The notes: a model not told the origin generated them from the sequence alone. Positions 22,370 through 32,689 are shown, numbered from the stretch's first letter. The stretch: DNA of 64,000 bases from Pictodentalium vernedei (GCA_031216915.1 CM062297.1:367611704-367675703), one strand, 5' to 3'. Translations and numbers: made by a program.

Positions 22370-22651
22370 GGAATTGACGTCACAGTTGTTGCACATGCGC
22401 TCGGTAAATGCAAGAGGTGTGCAAAGAGAGTACCTGTAATTTCGGGCGCCGGTCTCGCGTGACCCTTTTTCAATCTTTTTCATGTTTTTGCACTCTATAT
22501 GACTTTTCCAACTTGTTTGGAATAGTTTCTAAAAAGCTTGAGTTAGTTCCGAAATAGGGCTTGCACTTACATTACACCCAACTGTAAAGAATTGTGGTAG
22601 GTATGTTAAAAAACAAAATTTACTAAAAAATTTTAATGTTTCTTTCAAACA
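22370..22651 (-). repeat. DIRS1 right inverted terminal repeat with extension
   Basis: 22370-22607 is the inverted copy of 16285-16513. 22608-22651 is a right-end extension not found at the left end but mirrored in the internal complementary region. Confidence 0.85.
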
Positions 22652-22724
22652 TATATGAACAATATATCTTCTCGCCACATCCTAGTAGGCAGTGTCTGCT
22701 TCATCATTGAATATGGTATGCTTT

Positions 22725-22922
22725 AAAGAGACACTTCTCCACACCTGAGTATTGCCTTTATAGTGTTCATCTCCTTTGTTCTTTTGTTTCTTTGAAATGA
22801 GGTGGAACGACTATCTTGTGTGAGACAATGTGCCAGTGTTACATCCTCCAAGACTACATGTTTATATTCAAAGAATCTAACACATCCATCACATGCTTCG
22901 GATGCTTGGATGAGGTGGGGGA
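22725..22922 (-). repeat. DIRS2 right inverted terminal repeat
   Basis: Reverse complement of the DIRS2 left terminus for 22725-22850 (shared 'TTCTTTTGTTTCTTTGAAAT'). The outer 75 bp are specific to the right end and are mirrored in the internal complementary region at 16176-16256. Confidence 0.8.
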
Positions 22923-23430
22923 TTTTGTCTCAATCACGGGTGAGATAATTTTCGGTATCCATTCAAAAACATTTTTATTATACGCTTTTTGTAAGAATCT
23001 GATCATTCCTATCGATAATTCCACTCGTTTCAACCTTGATTTGATGCACGAAAGTAAACAGCTGATGCTTATTGATACGTGGAAATAATTTGATTGATAC
23101 TCAGAACAAGTAGCATTTTGCAATCTTATTCAGTTGGCAGGTTTCATGCATCAATTCAAGGTGAATATGTGTTGAATTATTGCTGGAAATGATTGGTCCA
23201 TTCAAAAACACTTTTCTTTTCATTATACTTTTTTAGAACAAAGTGATCATTTTCATTGATAATTTGACTCATATTCACCTTGAAGTGATGCTTTGAAAGT
23301 CGTCATTTTGATTGATACCGTGAAAGTGAAAATTTCTATATCTTCACAGTGGGGGGATACGATTTCTATCTTTCCCCAATTTTTTTAAATAATCTCTCAT
23401 TTAGTGTATAATAGATATTTATTTGTTGCT

Positions 23431-24054
23431 TTATGAACATGAGGACACGATAAAACTCTGAACATGTATGATTACTCACCATACATAATTAGATGTTGAA
23501 GAAAGCTTTTCGCCAACTAAACAGTTGGTAGTAGAAAGCTCCACATAGAATATGTAATTAACTAATGGAACCAGCATGTGGTGAAAAGTTGCTCATGGTT
23601 TACACACTTTGCCTCATCACATGCAATAATCAAACAAAAGTCAAGAACAAATTGATTGTGTTCTAACTCAAGCTTGTAATAAAATACTGTACTGAAATCA
23701 CAAAATCATCTTTCAAAATTACTTTTTACATGTGAGCCCTTTTAACTGGTAGGGTGCTACATTATTTTTGGCCCTTAAAATGTATTTATGCATCTGTGCC
23801 GTGTTAAAATTTATGGGAGAGTGCCAGTAGGCACACTCCCATAAATTGTAATACATGTAAGGCAAATCCTAACAAATAAAATAACTTCACTTCATAGATA
23901 ATACAAAGCACATTCACAGAATATGAACATTTAAATTGTGGTACGGCACTTCAGAATAAATCCCAAATATGGCTTCCAGAACTCTACCAGTTCACTGAAG
24001 AGTCATAATAGGCTACGAAAGAAACTGAATTAAGAGGTATATTCAAGTAACCAG
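23431..24054. other. Intronic spacer with one hairpin
   Basis: Mostly featureless AT-rich sequence. 23737-23755 is an isolated end of the 'TTAACTGGT' MITE family ('TTTTAACTGGTAGGGTGCTA'). 23806-23853 is a hairpin: 'AATTTATGGGAGAGTGCC' against 'GGCACACTCCCATAAATT'. No gene is seen. Confidence 0.5.
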
Positions 24055-24375
24055 AATTATTTATTATTGGGGTTTAACGACACTTTCAACAGCTGGTGTC
24101 ACCTCGTGTTGGGCAGATTTACAGGTGGAGGAACCAAGAGTACCTGGAGAGAACCACTAAGCAATGGTGAGCAAAAGTCAGATTCCTCAGCATCCCAACT
24201 CCACACAAGCAGGGTTAGCTTTGGTTGAACACAAGTCTACCAACGACGAGCAGTGTGCCTTAGTACACAATGCCACCATGCCCCCACGTGAGCAATTGGG
24301 ATTAAGTGTCTTGCCTAAGGACACAATGTGGTTGCCGCAGGTGGGATTTGAACCGAGGATCTGTTTACTGAAGAG
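24055..24375 (-). mobile_element. SINE, tRNA-headed, minus strand
   Basis: Read on the minus strand, an RNA polymerase III B box 'GGTTCAAATCC' (about 24344-24354) follows a tRNA-like head. A conserved central segment ('AGGCAAGACACTTAATCCCA', 'CAATTGCTC') comes next, and a 3' tail 'GTCGTTAAACCCCAATAATA' ends at about 24057. This head-core-tail arrangement and that core are shared by widespread invertebrate SINE superfamilies. No intact tRNA cloverleaf is present, so it is not a tRNA gene. Confidence 0.75.
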
Positions 24376-24494
24376 CATTAGTTAAAGAAAACATCTAATT
24401 ATGCGAGGTAAGGGTTAACAGGGATTTACATTGTAGTCTTTATTACAATTTTGACTTGTCAATTGCATGAAGATGAAGTAAATAGCTTGCTGTT

Positions 24495-24810
24495 TATTTA
24501 TTATCCCCCGCCACATAGTGGCAGGGTTATATAGGAATGGTGGATCCATCCATCCATCCATCCATCCATCCATCCATCCATCCATCCATCCATCCATCCA
24601 TCCATCCATTCATCCATATCCATCCATCCATCCATCCATCCATCCATCCATCCATCCATCCATCCATCCATCCATCCATCCATCCAGCCAGCCAGCCAGC
24701 CAGCCAGCCAACCAACCAACTTTTATATATAGCTTTTTGTGATAATATCATGAATGGGATTGTGAACCAGCTCTGTCCAAGTATTTCTTCAATATTATAG
24801 CCCTTGTTGT
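24495..24810 (+). repeat. Palindromic head plus (CATC)n/(CAGC)n microsatellite
   Basis: A head hairpin 'CCCCGCCACATAGTGGCAGGG'-type at 24503-24524 is followed by TTATATAG. Then comes about 130 bp of CATC repeats (24544-24684) passing into CAGC and CAAC (24685-24720). The trailing 'GTGATAATATCATGAATGGG' segment recurs at 25550 and 26180. Open frames of Trp-Met-Asp-Gly type across it are repeat artefacts. Confidence 0.75.
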
Positions 24811-24836
24811 ACTTAGACTTTCTTGTCATCACAAAA

Positions 24837-25080
24837 CCTTTACCCAACGAATCGGCAGCATCTGCCCACGTAATATGCCAATTCAGCAGCTGAAAAAATA
24901 CTATTTTAAAAAAAATTTCAACAAAACCATATCACGTGACCCCTCATTGGAACGAGCTCATCGAGCTCATTCCAATGAGGGGTCACATGATATGGATTTG
25001 TGGAAATTTTTGGAAGAATTAAAAAAAATGATATTTAAAAAAATAAATTTTGATATTGTCTGTGTTGGATAAAGGGTTAA
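24837..25080. mobile_element. Fold-back TTAA MITE, 'CCCTTTACC' family, copy a
   Basis: 'CCTTTACCCAACGAATCGG' at the left and 'GGATAAAGGGTTAA' at the right. The centre is a near-perfect hairpin ('CCTCATTGGAACGAGCTC' against its complement, 24940-24980). The right TTAA is present, the left one mutated. Relatives lie at 26941-27432, 27041-27289, 43211-43462 and 50444-50696. Confidence 0.75.
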
Positions 25081-25530
25081 CATTTCTTGTCATCACATTT
25101 CAAAGAAAATGTTAAAGATTTTTTTTACAAATTTATTATTTGGTATCGCAGTACTAAATATTTTCCCATAGGCAACCATTATATAATATGAACTTATCAC
25201 TTTAATTTTGGCATTTAAATATCTTTGTCAAGTATAGTATAGCTCTTCAGACAACTTTTTCTGACCCGAAAACAGGGGGTCACGCAACAAATAAGAGAGG
25301 AAAACTGACTGCACTGGTACTGGTCATATGCACGTATTTATCATTGAAGTCCCAACAACAACAGCCAAGTGCATTTCCATGGTCCAAAAGACTTCAGATC
25401 ACCCTCTTTATTTATCTGGAATATTGAACAATAAAATGTAAAATGCCAGTAGAATGCTTTAAACTTTTATTGAATTGATATATGCAACTTTACAAGAAGG
25501 GTAACTCTAATTCAAATATTTAGTACAGTC
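25081..25530. other. Intronic spacer, nothing recognised
   Basis: AT-rich intron with no repeat structure, open frame or motif that can be supported. Confidence 0.5.
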
Positions 25531-25534
25531 ATTC

Positions 25535-25722
25535 CACATAACTTTTTGATGATAATATTATGAAGGGGATTGCAAACCATCCGTGTTCGAGTATTTTTTC
25601 TTCAAGAACTATTGCCCTTGTTGGACTTTCTTGCCATCACATTACCATTTCATCATCACAATTAAAAAAAAAAAAACGTTCAAGATCTTTTTAACTGCGA
25701 CTAGCAGCTCTATAAGTGGCAA

Positions 25723-25753
<31 letters not shown>

Positions 25754-25754
25754 A

Positions 25755-25821
<67 letters not shown>

Positions 25822-26290
25822 TGTCGTCGTCGTCTGTCTGTCTGTCTGTCGGTCGGTCGGTCGGTCGGTCGGTCGGTCGGTGACCAACGAGTTTGTCTGT
25901 TACCAACGAGTTTCAAAACTCAATAACTTTTGAAATACTTGATGGAATGACTTTATATTTGGCATGTAAGTGTATATTATTGATGTCTAGCCACTGTTCA
26001 ATGCATGTGTTGTTCCAAATATTTTTCTTGGAGTTAGGGAATGTCGGTTGGTCTGTCTGTGACCAACGAGTTTCAAAACTCAATAACTTTTGAAATACTT
26101 GATGGAATGACTTTATATTTGGCATGTAAGTGTATCTTATTGATGTCTAGTTTTTCAGATTTAATATATAGCTTTTTTGTGATAATATCATGAATGAGAC
26201 TGCAAACCAGCTGGGTCCAAGTATTTCTTTGCAAGTTATTGCTGTTGTTGGACTTAAATTGCGTGGATTAGTCATCCTAAGCCATTGCAC
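25535..26290 (+). repeat. Microsatellite-headed repeat (TCTG)n/(TCGG)n with tandem tail
   Basis: 'GACTAGCAGCTCTATAAGTG' at 25700 leads into (TCTG)n at 25724-25820, a GTC run, and (TCGG)n at 25849-25880. Two tandem copies follow of a segment starting 'ACCAACGAGTTTCAAAACTC' (25905, 26063). The same element, with a shorter microsatellite, lies at 39945-40230. 25535-25650 and 26165-26290 carry the 'GTGATAATATCATGAATG' segment also seen at 24740. Confidence 0.7.
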
Positions 26291-26492
26291 TTGTTAACTC
26301 GTATAGTGCAAAATTATTTGGGTGGTCAGAATTTGGTCACATGTCTTTGCCTTTTTTCAGTTTATGGGAGTGTGCCTAATCAATTCAATCTTGTTGAGCA
26401 TCAAGCAAGATTTAATTGGTTAAATTTTCTAGTTGCATTTGGGAAAAATTGCAGGTTGAAATTAATTTATTTCAATATCAGTGTGCAGAGGG

Positions 26493-26760
26493 TTAACTAA
26501 TTGGGGTGCTAGAAGCCACATTCATGGCTCAATTGAAAAGTGTATTAGCTTGATTTTTGCTCAGCTGTAGAACAAAGAATGTTTATATGAAATTGTTTTG
26601 TTACAATTTATAGGCACTCTTCAATAAATTCTAACATATCAATTATTTATCAAGAAAATCTAGCTATACTAAGACTCGCCTTGTTTGCAGCAATAAAATC
26701 TGTGAAAAAATACACTTTACAAATCACCTTCGCAGAATAATTTAGCACTCTACCAGTTAA
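26493..26760. mobile_element. 268-bp TTAA MITE, 'TTAACTGGT' family
   Basis: 'TTAACTAATTGGGGTGCTAG' and 'TTTAGCACTCTACCAGTTAA' are inverted ends with TTAA outermost. A further diverged end ('GTTAACTCGTATAGTGC') lies at 26291. Interior without coding signal. Confidence 0.6.
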
Positions 26761-26940
26761 TGGTCCTGTTTCAGCTTAAAATATAAGCAGAAAAAAATCT
26801 TGTAATTCATTATATAAGTGCAATTTTATTTGACCTCTTCTTATTTGCACTGCTTTTCTCCTTAAAATCGAGGGGGGAACTGTCAGTTCCCATCAAAATA
26901 ACCTTGAGGTTGTTAAGATAGACAAATGAGAGAATTTATT

Positions 26941-27432
26941 TGAACTTACCCAATGCAACGGTCACATATGGCCAGTGCAATTAATAAAAATGGGCATTCC
27001 AATTTCATTATTTTTACGATTGTTGCCTCCAAAATATATCTTAACCATTTACCCAACGAATCGCCTGCATCCGCCCACGTAATATGCACATTCAGCAGCT
27101 GAAAAAATATTAATTTTCAAAAAATTTCAACAAAACCATATCATGTGACCCCTCTTTGGAACGAGATCCTCGAGCTCGTTCCAAAGAGGGGTCACATGAT
27201 ATGGTTTTGTTGAAATTTTTTGAAAAAATTTAAAAAATGATATTTAAAACAGTAAATTTTGATATCGTTTGTGTTGGGTAAAGGGTTAAGACTCTTCATT
27301 AGAACAAGAGTACTTAGCTTATTGCAGTGAGGGTCACAAGCTATGTTTTTGAGGGGAAAAAATTAAGATTTTGAGTGATTTGAACAAGTTTTATAAGTGT
27401 CATTTGTGAGCAGTGTTTGGTAGAGTGTTAAG
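26941..27432. mobile_element. Fold-back TTAA MITE interrupted by its own relative
   Basis: The left part 26941-27044 ('TTACCCAATGCAACGG', 'ATATGGCCAGTGC') and right part 27286-27432 align with the two halves of the copy at 50444-50696. An intact member sits between them at 27041-27289, bounded by TTAA on both sides. Confidence 0.7.
27041..27289. mobile_element. Fold-back TTAA MITE, 'CCCTTTACC' family, copy b (inner)
   Basis: TTAA at 27041-27044 and 27286-27289. Ends 'CCATTTACCCAACG' and 'GTTGGGTAAAGGG'; central hairpin around 27155-27190 ('CCTCTTTGGAACGAG' and complement). It is very similar to copy a. Confidence 0.8.
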
Positions 27433-27832
27433 GCCCCACAAAGTAGATCTGTTTCTCAGGCCATTTTCTGTAAAATAGCCTGTGGGTGGGTGTTTTTTAT
27501 TTTATTTTTTGTTTTTGTATTTATTTCTTTGCCATCAAAAATTCATGTTCTTGGTTTGTTTTATTCTTTAGGCCTTATAATCTATAGAATAGTATGGATG
27601 GTGGTGTATTTCGTCCCTTGAGTACAAGAATGTTTTGAAGTGCTAAAGCATTGCAAAGCCTTGTTGCACTTAAGGGACAAATTTATCAATTTTATTAACT
27701 TGGGTAAAATATCAGACATAAACCATTTATTTTTTTATTTTGTTTAAGTGCATTGATTATAAAAGGAGAGCATTTGGCAGCCAAAATGACCATGCATGAA
27801 TACTGTTTTATTTCATATAATTTTTTTTTTAG
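27433..27832. other. Intron leading to exon, nothing recognised
   Basis: T-rich intron ending in a polypyrimidine tract and AG at 27832. No other feature is supported. Confidence 0.5.
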
Positions 27833-28388
27833 GTTTATGCTATAGGACTGAGCGACTCCCTTCTATACTACAGAACTGGAGTGACAAAGAATGATCTAAG
27901 TGGAAAAACATGGCAACCGTTATATTTTATTGATTCCAATGTGATGCTTTCATGTAGTGAAAGTGATTCATCAAGTCAGTTATCTTTGTTCGGCACAATT
28001 GAAAAGCAGTTTGTTGACTCAACTGATTCAGAAGGTGGTCCAGTCAGTTTTCTTTCATACAGTCTCCAGAGTAGTCAAATGTCAGACTTTATGGATGGTT
28101 ACTTAGATAATCAGAGTCAGCCATCTCACACTAATGTTCAGAAAAATGACTCCACCACCTGCTCAAATGTAACAGACAACTCTGAAAAGCAAAATTTACC
28201 CAAAAATGGAAATACGAAAGAGGTTTGTAATTCTTTTCAAAGTTTGCAGTCTGCGTCAGTTGAGACTAATTCAAACAGTTATGCAGATTGCAGTATGAAT
28301 TCTGTAGATGGAAACCACATGTGTGTTACTGGACATCCTCCGAAACAAGATAATAAAAAGCCAGGTAAATATGAGGTCGAAATAAAGG
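27833..28388 (+). CDS. TECPR1: TECPR1 internal exon: last tectonin blade and start of linker
   Basis: 556 bp, entering in phase 0 after a T10-AG acceptor and leaving in phase 1 at GTAAGT (28389). It opens with VYAIGLSDSLLYYRTGVTKN and DLSGKTWQPL. That is the closing tectonin repeat of the N-terminal propeller, with the family's 'LSGKTW' motif. From residue 40 of the exon the protein becomes a Ser/Asp/Gln-rich, low-complexity linker (CSESDSSSQLSLFG and onward), as in TECPR1. A second possible donor, CCAG|GTAAAT at 28365, is also phase 1 and would shorten the exon by 24 bp. The downstream GTAAGT is the stronger site. A hAT element begins 90 bp after the donor. Confidence 0.9.
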
Positions 28389-28477
28389 GTAAGTCAAACA
28401 ATTTTTGACAAAATGCACCAAACGAATACCTACAGGTGTACAGACTTAGTAGGGAAGCATAGTTTCATTTTAGATGC

Positions 28478-30162
28478 TAGGGATGAGGCGATACACCGAT
28501 GCAACTTTCATACCAGTGTGCACCGAAATGCAAGACCCAATATCGTGATATTGCGATACGCACCTGTCGGTTCAGTTTGTTTATCTTAACAACATTAAAA
28601 CTATTCATAATTACCATTTGTCTGTATTATTTTTATGCCCTTCGACTTAGGTCGGGTGGCATATAGTGATTAAAGTGTGCGTGTGTCTGTGTGTCCGTGT
28701 GTGTGTGACCGAGCCAATAACTCGAAAACGGTTAGAGCCACAGTCATCAAACTTCACACAATTATAAAGGACCAAGGGAGGATGTGGTACACACCATAGC
28801 CGGGTTCGTACCTTCAAGGTCAAGGTCACATTTCAAGGTCACACTAAAAATTGGTTAATATTTGTGTCTCAGCCATAACTCAGAAACGAGTCATAATATA
28901 ATTGTTAAACTTTTTACAAATGTTAAGGACAGTCAGAAGGTGTGTCCCGTATAATAGTTTCTGCCGCATCTGCAAGGTGGAGGTCACAATTGACCTTCAT
29001 AAGTTCAGGGTCACAAATCGTGTCTCAAGTATAACTCCAAAACTATTAGGGCTACAATCATCTAACATCATTCAATTATAAAGGACAATGGATGGATGTG
29101 TCACGCGCCACAGCCAGGTCCTTAAGGTCAAGGTCAAGGTCACTGAACACTGTTAGAGCCACAGTCATCAAACTTCACACAATTATAAAGGACCATGGGA
29201 GGATGTGTCACACACCATAGCTGGGTTCGTACCTTCAAGGTCAAGGTCACATTCCAAGGTCACACTAAAAATTGGTCAATATTCGTGTCTCAGTCATAAC
29301 TCAGAAACGAATCATAGTACAATTGTTAAACTTTTTACAAATGTTAAGGACAGTAAGAAGGTTTGTCACGTATAATAGTTTCCACCGCATCTGCAAGGCG
29401 AAGGTTGGTGGGGGGGGGGGGGGGGGGCATGTATTACCTTAGTAACATTCTTCTTGTTTTATTCTGTCTGTATTATTTTTCTTTATTATTATAGTTAATC
29501 ACATTTCTGATGATTATTATTAACCCATAAAACTAAATTGCACACTTTGCTTGACAGAATTTGTGTGTAACTTGACCCAGTTAATAAACTGACAGGGTGA
29601 CCAATATGCATGGATTCGAGATGAGGAATGAAGAAAAATACACAAAATGGGAAGTATTCCAAAATCTTTGTGCGAAAAGTCACATTGAGTTGGCAACTTT
29701 CTTTTAGTGGCAAATGTACTTTTTTTTCCAAAGTGGAAGGGAGTCTTGTTTCTGATCGTGGAGCTGTAGTTTTCAGTTTTTACAGATCACGTGGGACTAG
29801 TGACCTGTGTGAAAGAACCTGGCATATTTATCCGGATGTCAATACAAAAATAATTACCTGGAAATCAGGAATGGGTTTGGGTTTCTGCAGTATGATGAGT
29901 GTACCACTGAATGCTTTGAAGATTAACAAGATTACAATACATACATGTTTACAGTGTTTATTTCACAATGCTGCCAACAATGATAGCCAGTATTTAATGG
30001 GATATATTTAGAGCTTTGCCCATGACAGCCCTTCCAGCCACTTCGTCACCAACATGTAGGTATATACAGAGTTTTTTTATACACAGCATCGCGATACACA
30101 ATCATATCGTGGTTCCCATATCGAGATATGTATCGTGTCCATGGCGTATCATCCCAAACCTA
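28478..30162. mobile_element. hAT-type element with exact 8-bp target duplication
   Basis: Bounded by 'TTAGATGC' at 28470-28477 and again at 30163-30170. The ends start TAGGGATGAGGCGATAC and close ...GTATCATCCCAAACCTA, imperfect inverted repeats; an 8-bp duplication is the hAT signature. The interior includes cis palindromes ('CAATATCGTGATATTG'), the array at 28637-29445 and an open but unrecognised frame at 29628-30011 (127 codons, no motif found). No transposase was recognised, so it is non-autonomous. Confidence 0.85.
28637..29445 (+). repeat. Palindromic-head tandem element inside the hAT element
   Basis: Head 'GCCCTTCGACTTAGGTCGGG', then TGGCATATAGTGATT, then a GTGT-rich tract (28676-28705). 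Two to three units follow with 'GAGCCACAGTCATCAAACTT' (28735, 29157) and 'TCAAGGTCAAGGTCAC' (28818, 29238), unit spacing about 420 bp. It ends at a G-run (about 29409-29427). Short minus-strand frames are artefacts. Confidence 0.7.
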
Positions 30163-30299
30163 TTAGATGCTTATATAGGCAGCTGAGACTTGCCTCAAAA
30201 ACAATTCCTGGAAAATTTCTCAATAATTGCAAGTTGGAGCACCTGTTCTGCAGACACAACAACAAATAAATAGTAGAAATAACAGTAGAAAATGTTCCA

Positions 30300-30690
30300 A
30301 TAAGACTAAAATCCTTACCCTCTGATAGGATGAGAGCTCACTAAGTTTTCTTCTATGTTTCCGTCTCGAGTACCATATGTTACTGTCTGAGGTCACCACA
30401 CAAAATATTTGAAATGATGTTGCCTATTTTTCAAATTATTTCGTCAGTGGAGTGACTTGCAAACCACTTCATTTTTTGTAGATTTTTTACATATGCAGCA
30501 GACGGTGTTTGAAATGAAGTGTTGTTTAAATTACAAAACGGTTTATAATTTGAACTGAGATGTTGTAACTTTGACCTTTATCTGATTTATTGATTATTTG
30601 TTCTGTGAGATCATGGGGTGCACAAGAGGTCTCGTTACTAAACTTGTGATCATTAAAAATTGCCTTGTTCCATTCACAATGTAGGTTTAG
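30300..30690. repeat. Interspersed repeat shared with 56690-57065
   Basis: Collinear with 56690-57065 in the same orientation. Shared blocks are 'CACCACAC(A/G)AAATATTTGA', 'AAATTACAAA' and 'TTATTGATTATTTG', plus the ending 'ATCATTAAAA(A/C)TTGC'. About 75 percent identical by eye. No ends or coding signal were defined. 30171-30300 shows nothing recognisable. Confidence 0.55.
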
Positions 30691-30718
30691 GGCTATAGGT
30701 AGAGTCTTATTGAAACAT

Positions 30719-30868
30719 ATACATTATTATGATGAATTGATGGTAAAATGGTCAGAGGTTTGTGGCTTGGAGTGTAGTTTAACCATGATGCTTTCCATCT
30801 CGGGTTGAACATAAGCTCCAAGCCACAAACCTCAGACCATGTTACTGCCAATTCATCACAATAACTTT
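30719..30868. mobile_element. Hairpin MITE, copy a
   Basis: 'GTCAGAGGTTTGTGGCTTGG' is inverted against 'CCAAGCCACAAACCTCAGAC'. The outer arms 'GATGAATTGATGG' and 'CCAATTCATC' extend the stem. A second copy lies at 61630-61743. Confidence 0.7.
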
Positions 30869-30994
30869 TAATGTTCTAAAAAAATAACTATATTAGAGGG
30901 AATGTTTAATTATTGAAGACTGAATTACTCAAATATACATATGGCATTTCACTAGAAATCACCGAGTAAATTTTTTTTGTTTATATTTCCCTGA

Positions 30995-31232
30995 CAAGCC
31001 AGAAAATAAGCAGACTGTCATCTGCACAATGAGGTTCCCAGAGGGTGAATTTAGTGTTGCTACCCTGCAAGCAGGGTAGCATCACTAAATTCACCCTCTG
31101 TGAACCTCAATCTGAATCAGGGTCTCAAAACTAAACAGAAAGACGTACCCAGAGGATAAATTTGCCAACTTTATGGGATAGTATCATTAAATTCACTCTC
31201 TGGGCACCTCATTCTGCAAATGTTAGATTGTT
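30995..31232. mobile_element. Double-hairpin MITE 'CAAGCCAGAAAAT', copy a
   Basis: 'CAAGCCAGAAAATAAGCAGA' at the left end. An inner hairpin has 'GGGTGAATTTAGTG' against 'CACTAAATTCACCC'. The right arm 'CACCTCATTCTGCAAATG' follows. The last few bases of the family (compare 42760-43013) are missing where DIRS3 begins. Confidence 0.7.
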
Positions 31233-31235
31233 TAT

Positions 31236-31440
31236 ACTTTTATACTGTAACCAATGATCCCGACTTAGCTGGTGCTAACCCCAAAATATCTAGGGCCAAA
31301 CATAAATTTTGCTCCCCAATCCCCAAAATTTGCATGCAAAACCGAAAATTAGAAGCCCTATCTGGCCCTCCATACATTTTATCCTCCGTGCATGTGCAGA
31401 CGCCAGGAAGTCACCGAATCTGGCGCCAATAAATCATTCT
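31236..31440 (+). repeat. DIRS3 left inverted terminal repeat
   Basis: Inverted copy of 39240-39455. It starts in 'ACCAATGATCCCGACTTAGC', matching the 'GCTAAGTCTGGGTCACTGGT' at the right end. Confidence 0.75.
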
Positions 31441-32689
31441 TTGTTTGGCCCTTGACAGATAACAACAAACTGATACTTGTGCTTTTAATTCTCAATTAAT
31501 AATGATGCCAGACACAAATCAATGGTTAAATTGGTGGATCCAAGGACAGAACTGGATGAAGGAAGGAAGAAACGGTGGTTTGAAATGTTCAGGGCTGTAA
31601 TTTTATAATATTTATTAAAATTAGTTCATGTTCCCTAATTTTGGGACATGAGCCTGACGTTATCACTGATTGATTATGATCTATTCACTGTTTATTTAGT
31701 ATTCCTTTCCTGCCTTCCCTTGATCCCCCAGTTAAGCTCCCAAGCTTTTTGGCTTGTTTTAATAAAAAAAATTTATAAAATTTATTGGGAGTTTAACGTT
31801 TTATTCAGAAGATTATTACAGGGTTACGTCCTCATCCTTAGGGTGTTTGGGCGTTTTGGTCATGCATCATACATTCAATGTATCGTTTTTTCCTTCTGAG
31901 GAAGATCTTGCTTTACATCGGATAGTCTTGTTTCTGTTACTGACTTCTGGCCATGTTGCCTGGGGTCTTGATTCCGTTGTTTTGTTTACATTATATTACT
32001 CTAGGTAGTTTCCTGTTTTTGTTTAGGAACAACAGTTGTAAGTAACATTAAATATTCTGATAGTGTTGTGTAGTTAATTTTACACAGATTTTTTAATTTT
32101 GTCCACACTTAGGCTTTTTGGGGCTCAATGTTCCCTTTGGGAACTTGGGCTCTTATATTAGGAAATTTTTTTCCAAAATTTTTATTTTATTTTTGAAAGA
32201 GTTTATCTTTTGGATATATTTATTCCATTGATTATATTTTAATGTTATCTTATATGTAGATTTGGTGGTGGTACAATGACATATATTAGTATTTAGGTAA
32301 TTATATTTATCTGATAGTATGGCAAATAGAGGATACCTTTCCTTTATTTACCTGGTCGTTGTAATGAGTTTAGTTGATGTATTACCACTAATTCTACTCC
32401 ATGTGTCAGATTTGATAATCTGAATTATGAGCGTTATGGTTTGTGTTAGACGAGTGAACACTATCGGTCCTATCGCAGCGAGTGGACTCGCCTGGTCCTC
32501 TCGTCAAAATGTCACCATAGTTTTTTAGTTTCTATTTACAGAGGAACAAGAACATGGTGTGGCTTAGTGACGCTGTCAGGGAGTGTGCTGCCATCGTCGC
32601 AAATCAATGAAGAGCTAGCGGCAAAAGTGCTCAAGGAATTAGACAAGTGCTTAGATCCTTAGTAGGATTGATGACCTTGTCGCCAGGTA

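Larger units (their letters stand above)
16268..22651 (+). mobile_element. DIRS1: nearly complete DIRS-type retrotransposon
   Basis: This 6.4-kb element has inverted terminal repeats of about 230 bp (16285-16513 versus 22370-22607). An internal complementary region lies at 22193-22290. The coding order is Gag-like ORF1, then RT-RNase H, then tyrosine recombinase. No direct target duplication is visible, as expected for recombinase-mediated insertion. It lies between the internal complementary region and the right terminus of DIRS2. Its GC content and codon use stand out against the AT-rich surroundings. ORF1 and RT carry stops and frameshifts; the recombinase frame is open. Confidence 0.88.
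10470..22922 (+). mobile_element. DIRS2: degenerate DIRS-type retroelement, itself split twice
   Basis: The left inverted terminus lies at about 10475-10625. Its reverse complement lies at 22725-22850, including blocks of CACCTCATTTCAAAGAAAC and AAAGGCAATACTCAG. An internal complementary region at 16130-16262 has a first half complementary to the left end and a second half complementary to the right end. That arrangement is diagnostic of DIRS elements (family knowledge). RNase H and tyrosine-recombinase remnants lie at 14384-15830. Insertions at 10797-13870 and 16268-22651 interrupt it. Removing them leaves about 3.0 kb, shorter than complete DIRS elements; no reverse transcriptase was found. 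13871-14383 and 15830-16130 show no recognisable domain. Confidence 0.75.
10403..23430 (-). mobile_element. Fold-back element, copy 1, split by DIRS2
   Basis: Two pieces, 10403-10475 and 22923-23430, are together the reverse complement of the copy at 55270-56005. The left piece carries 'GAGTGGATACCGAAAATTAT'. The right piece starts with the matching arm 'GATAATTTTCGGTATCCATT' and runs through blocks such as 'TGATGCACGAAAGTAAACAG' and 'CTTCACAGTGGGGGG'. Without insertions it would be about 580 bp. A palindromic arm of about 70 bp at one end was the insertion site of DIRS2. No coding capacity. Confidence 0.75.

Noticed and set aside
24187-24378. tRNA gene suggested by the B box
   Set aside because: No cloverleaf or acceptor stem; the B box belongs to a SINE head with a retroposon tail.
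24415-24847. Trp-Met-Asp-Gly and His-Pro-Ser-Ile repeat proteins
   Set aside because: Translations of a CATC microsatellite in several frames on both strands.
25583-25933. Cys-Leu-Ser-Val and Arg-Gln-Thr-Asp repeat proteins
   Set aside because: Translations of the TCTG/TCGG microsatellite.
28365-28370. Donor CCAG|GTAAAT as exon end
   Set aside because: Phase-compatible but weaker than AAGG|GTAAGT at 28389; kept only as an alternative.
27881-28408. Independent 175-codon gene starting at Met 27881
   Set aside because: The frame is open upstream to the acceptor AG at 27832 and its sequence continues the previous exon; the Met is internal.
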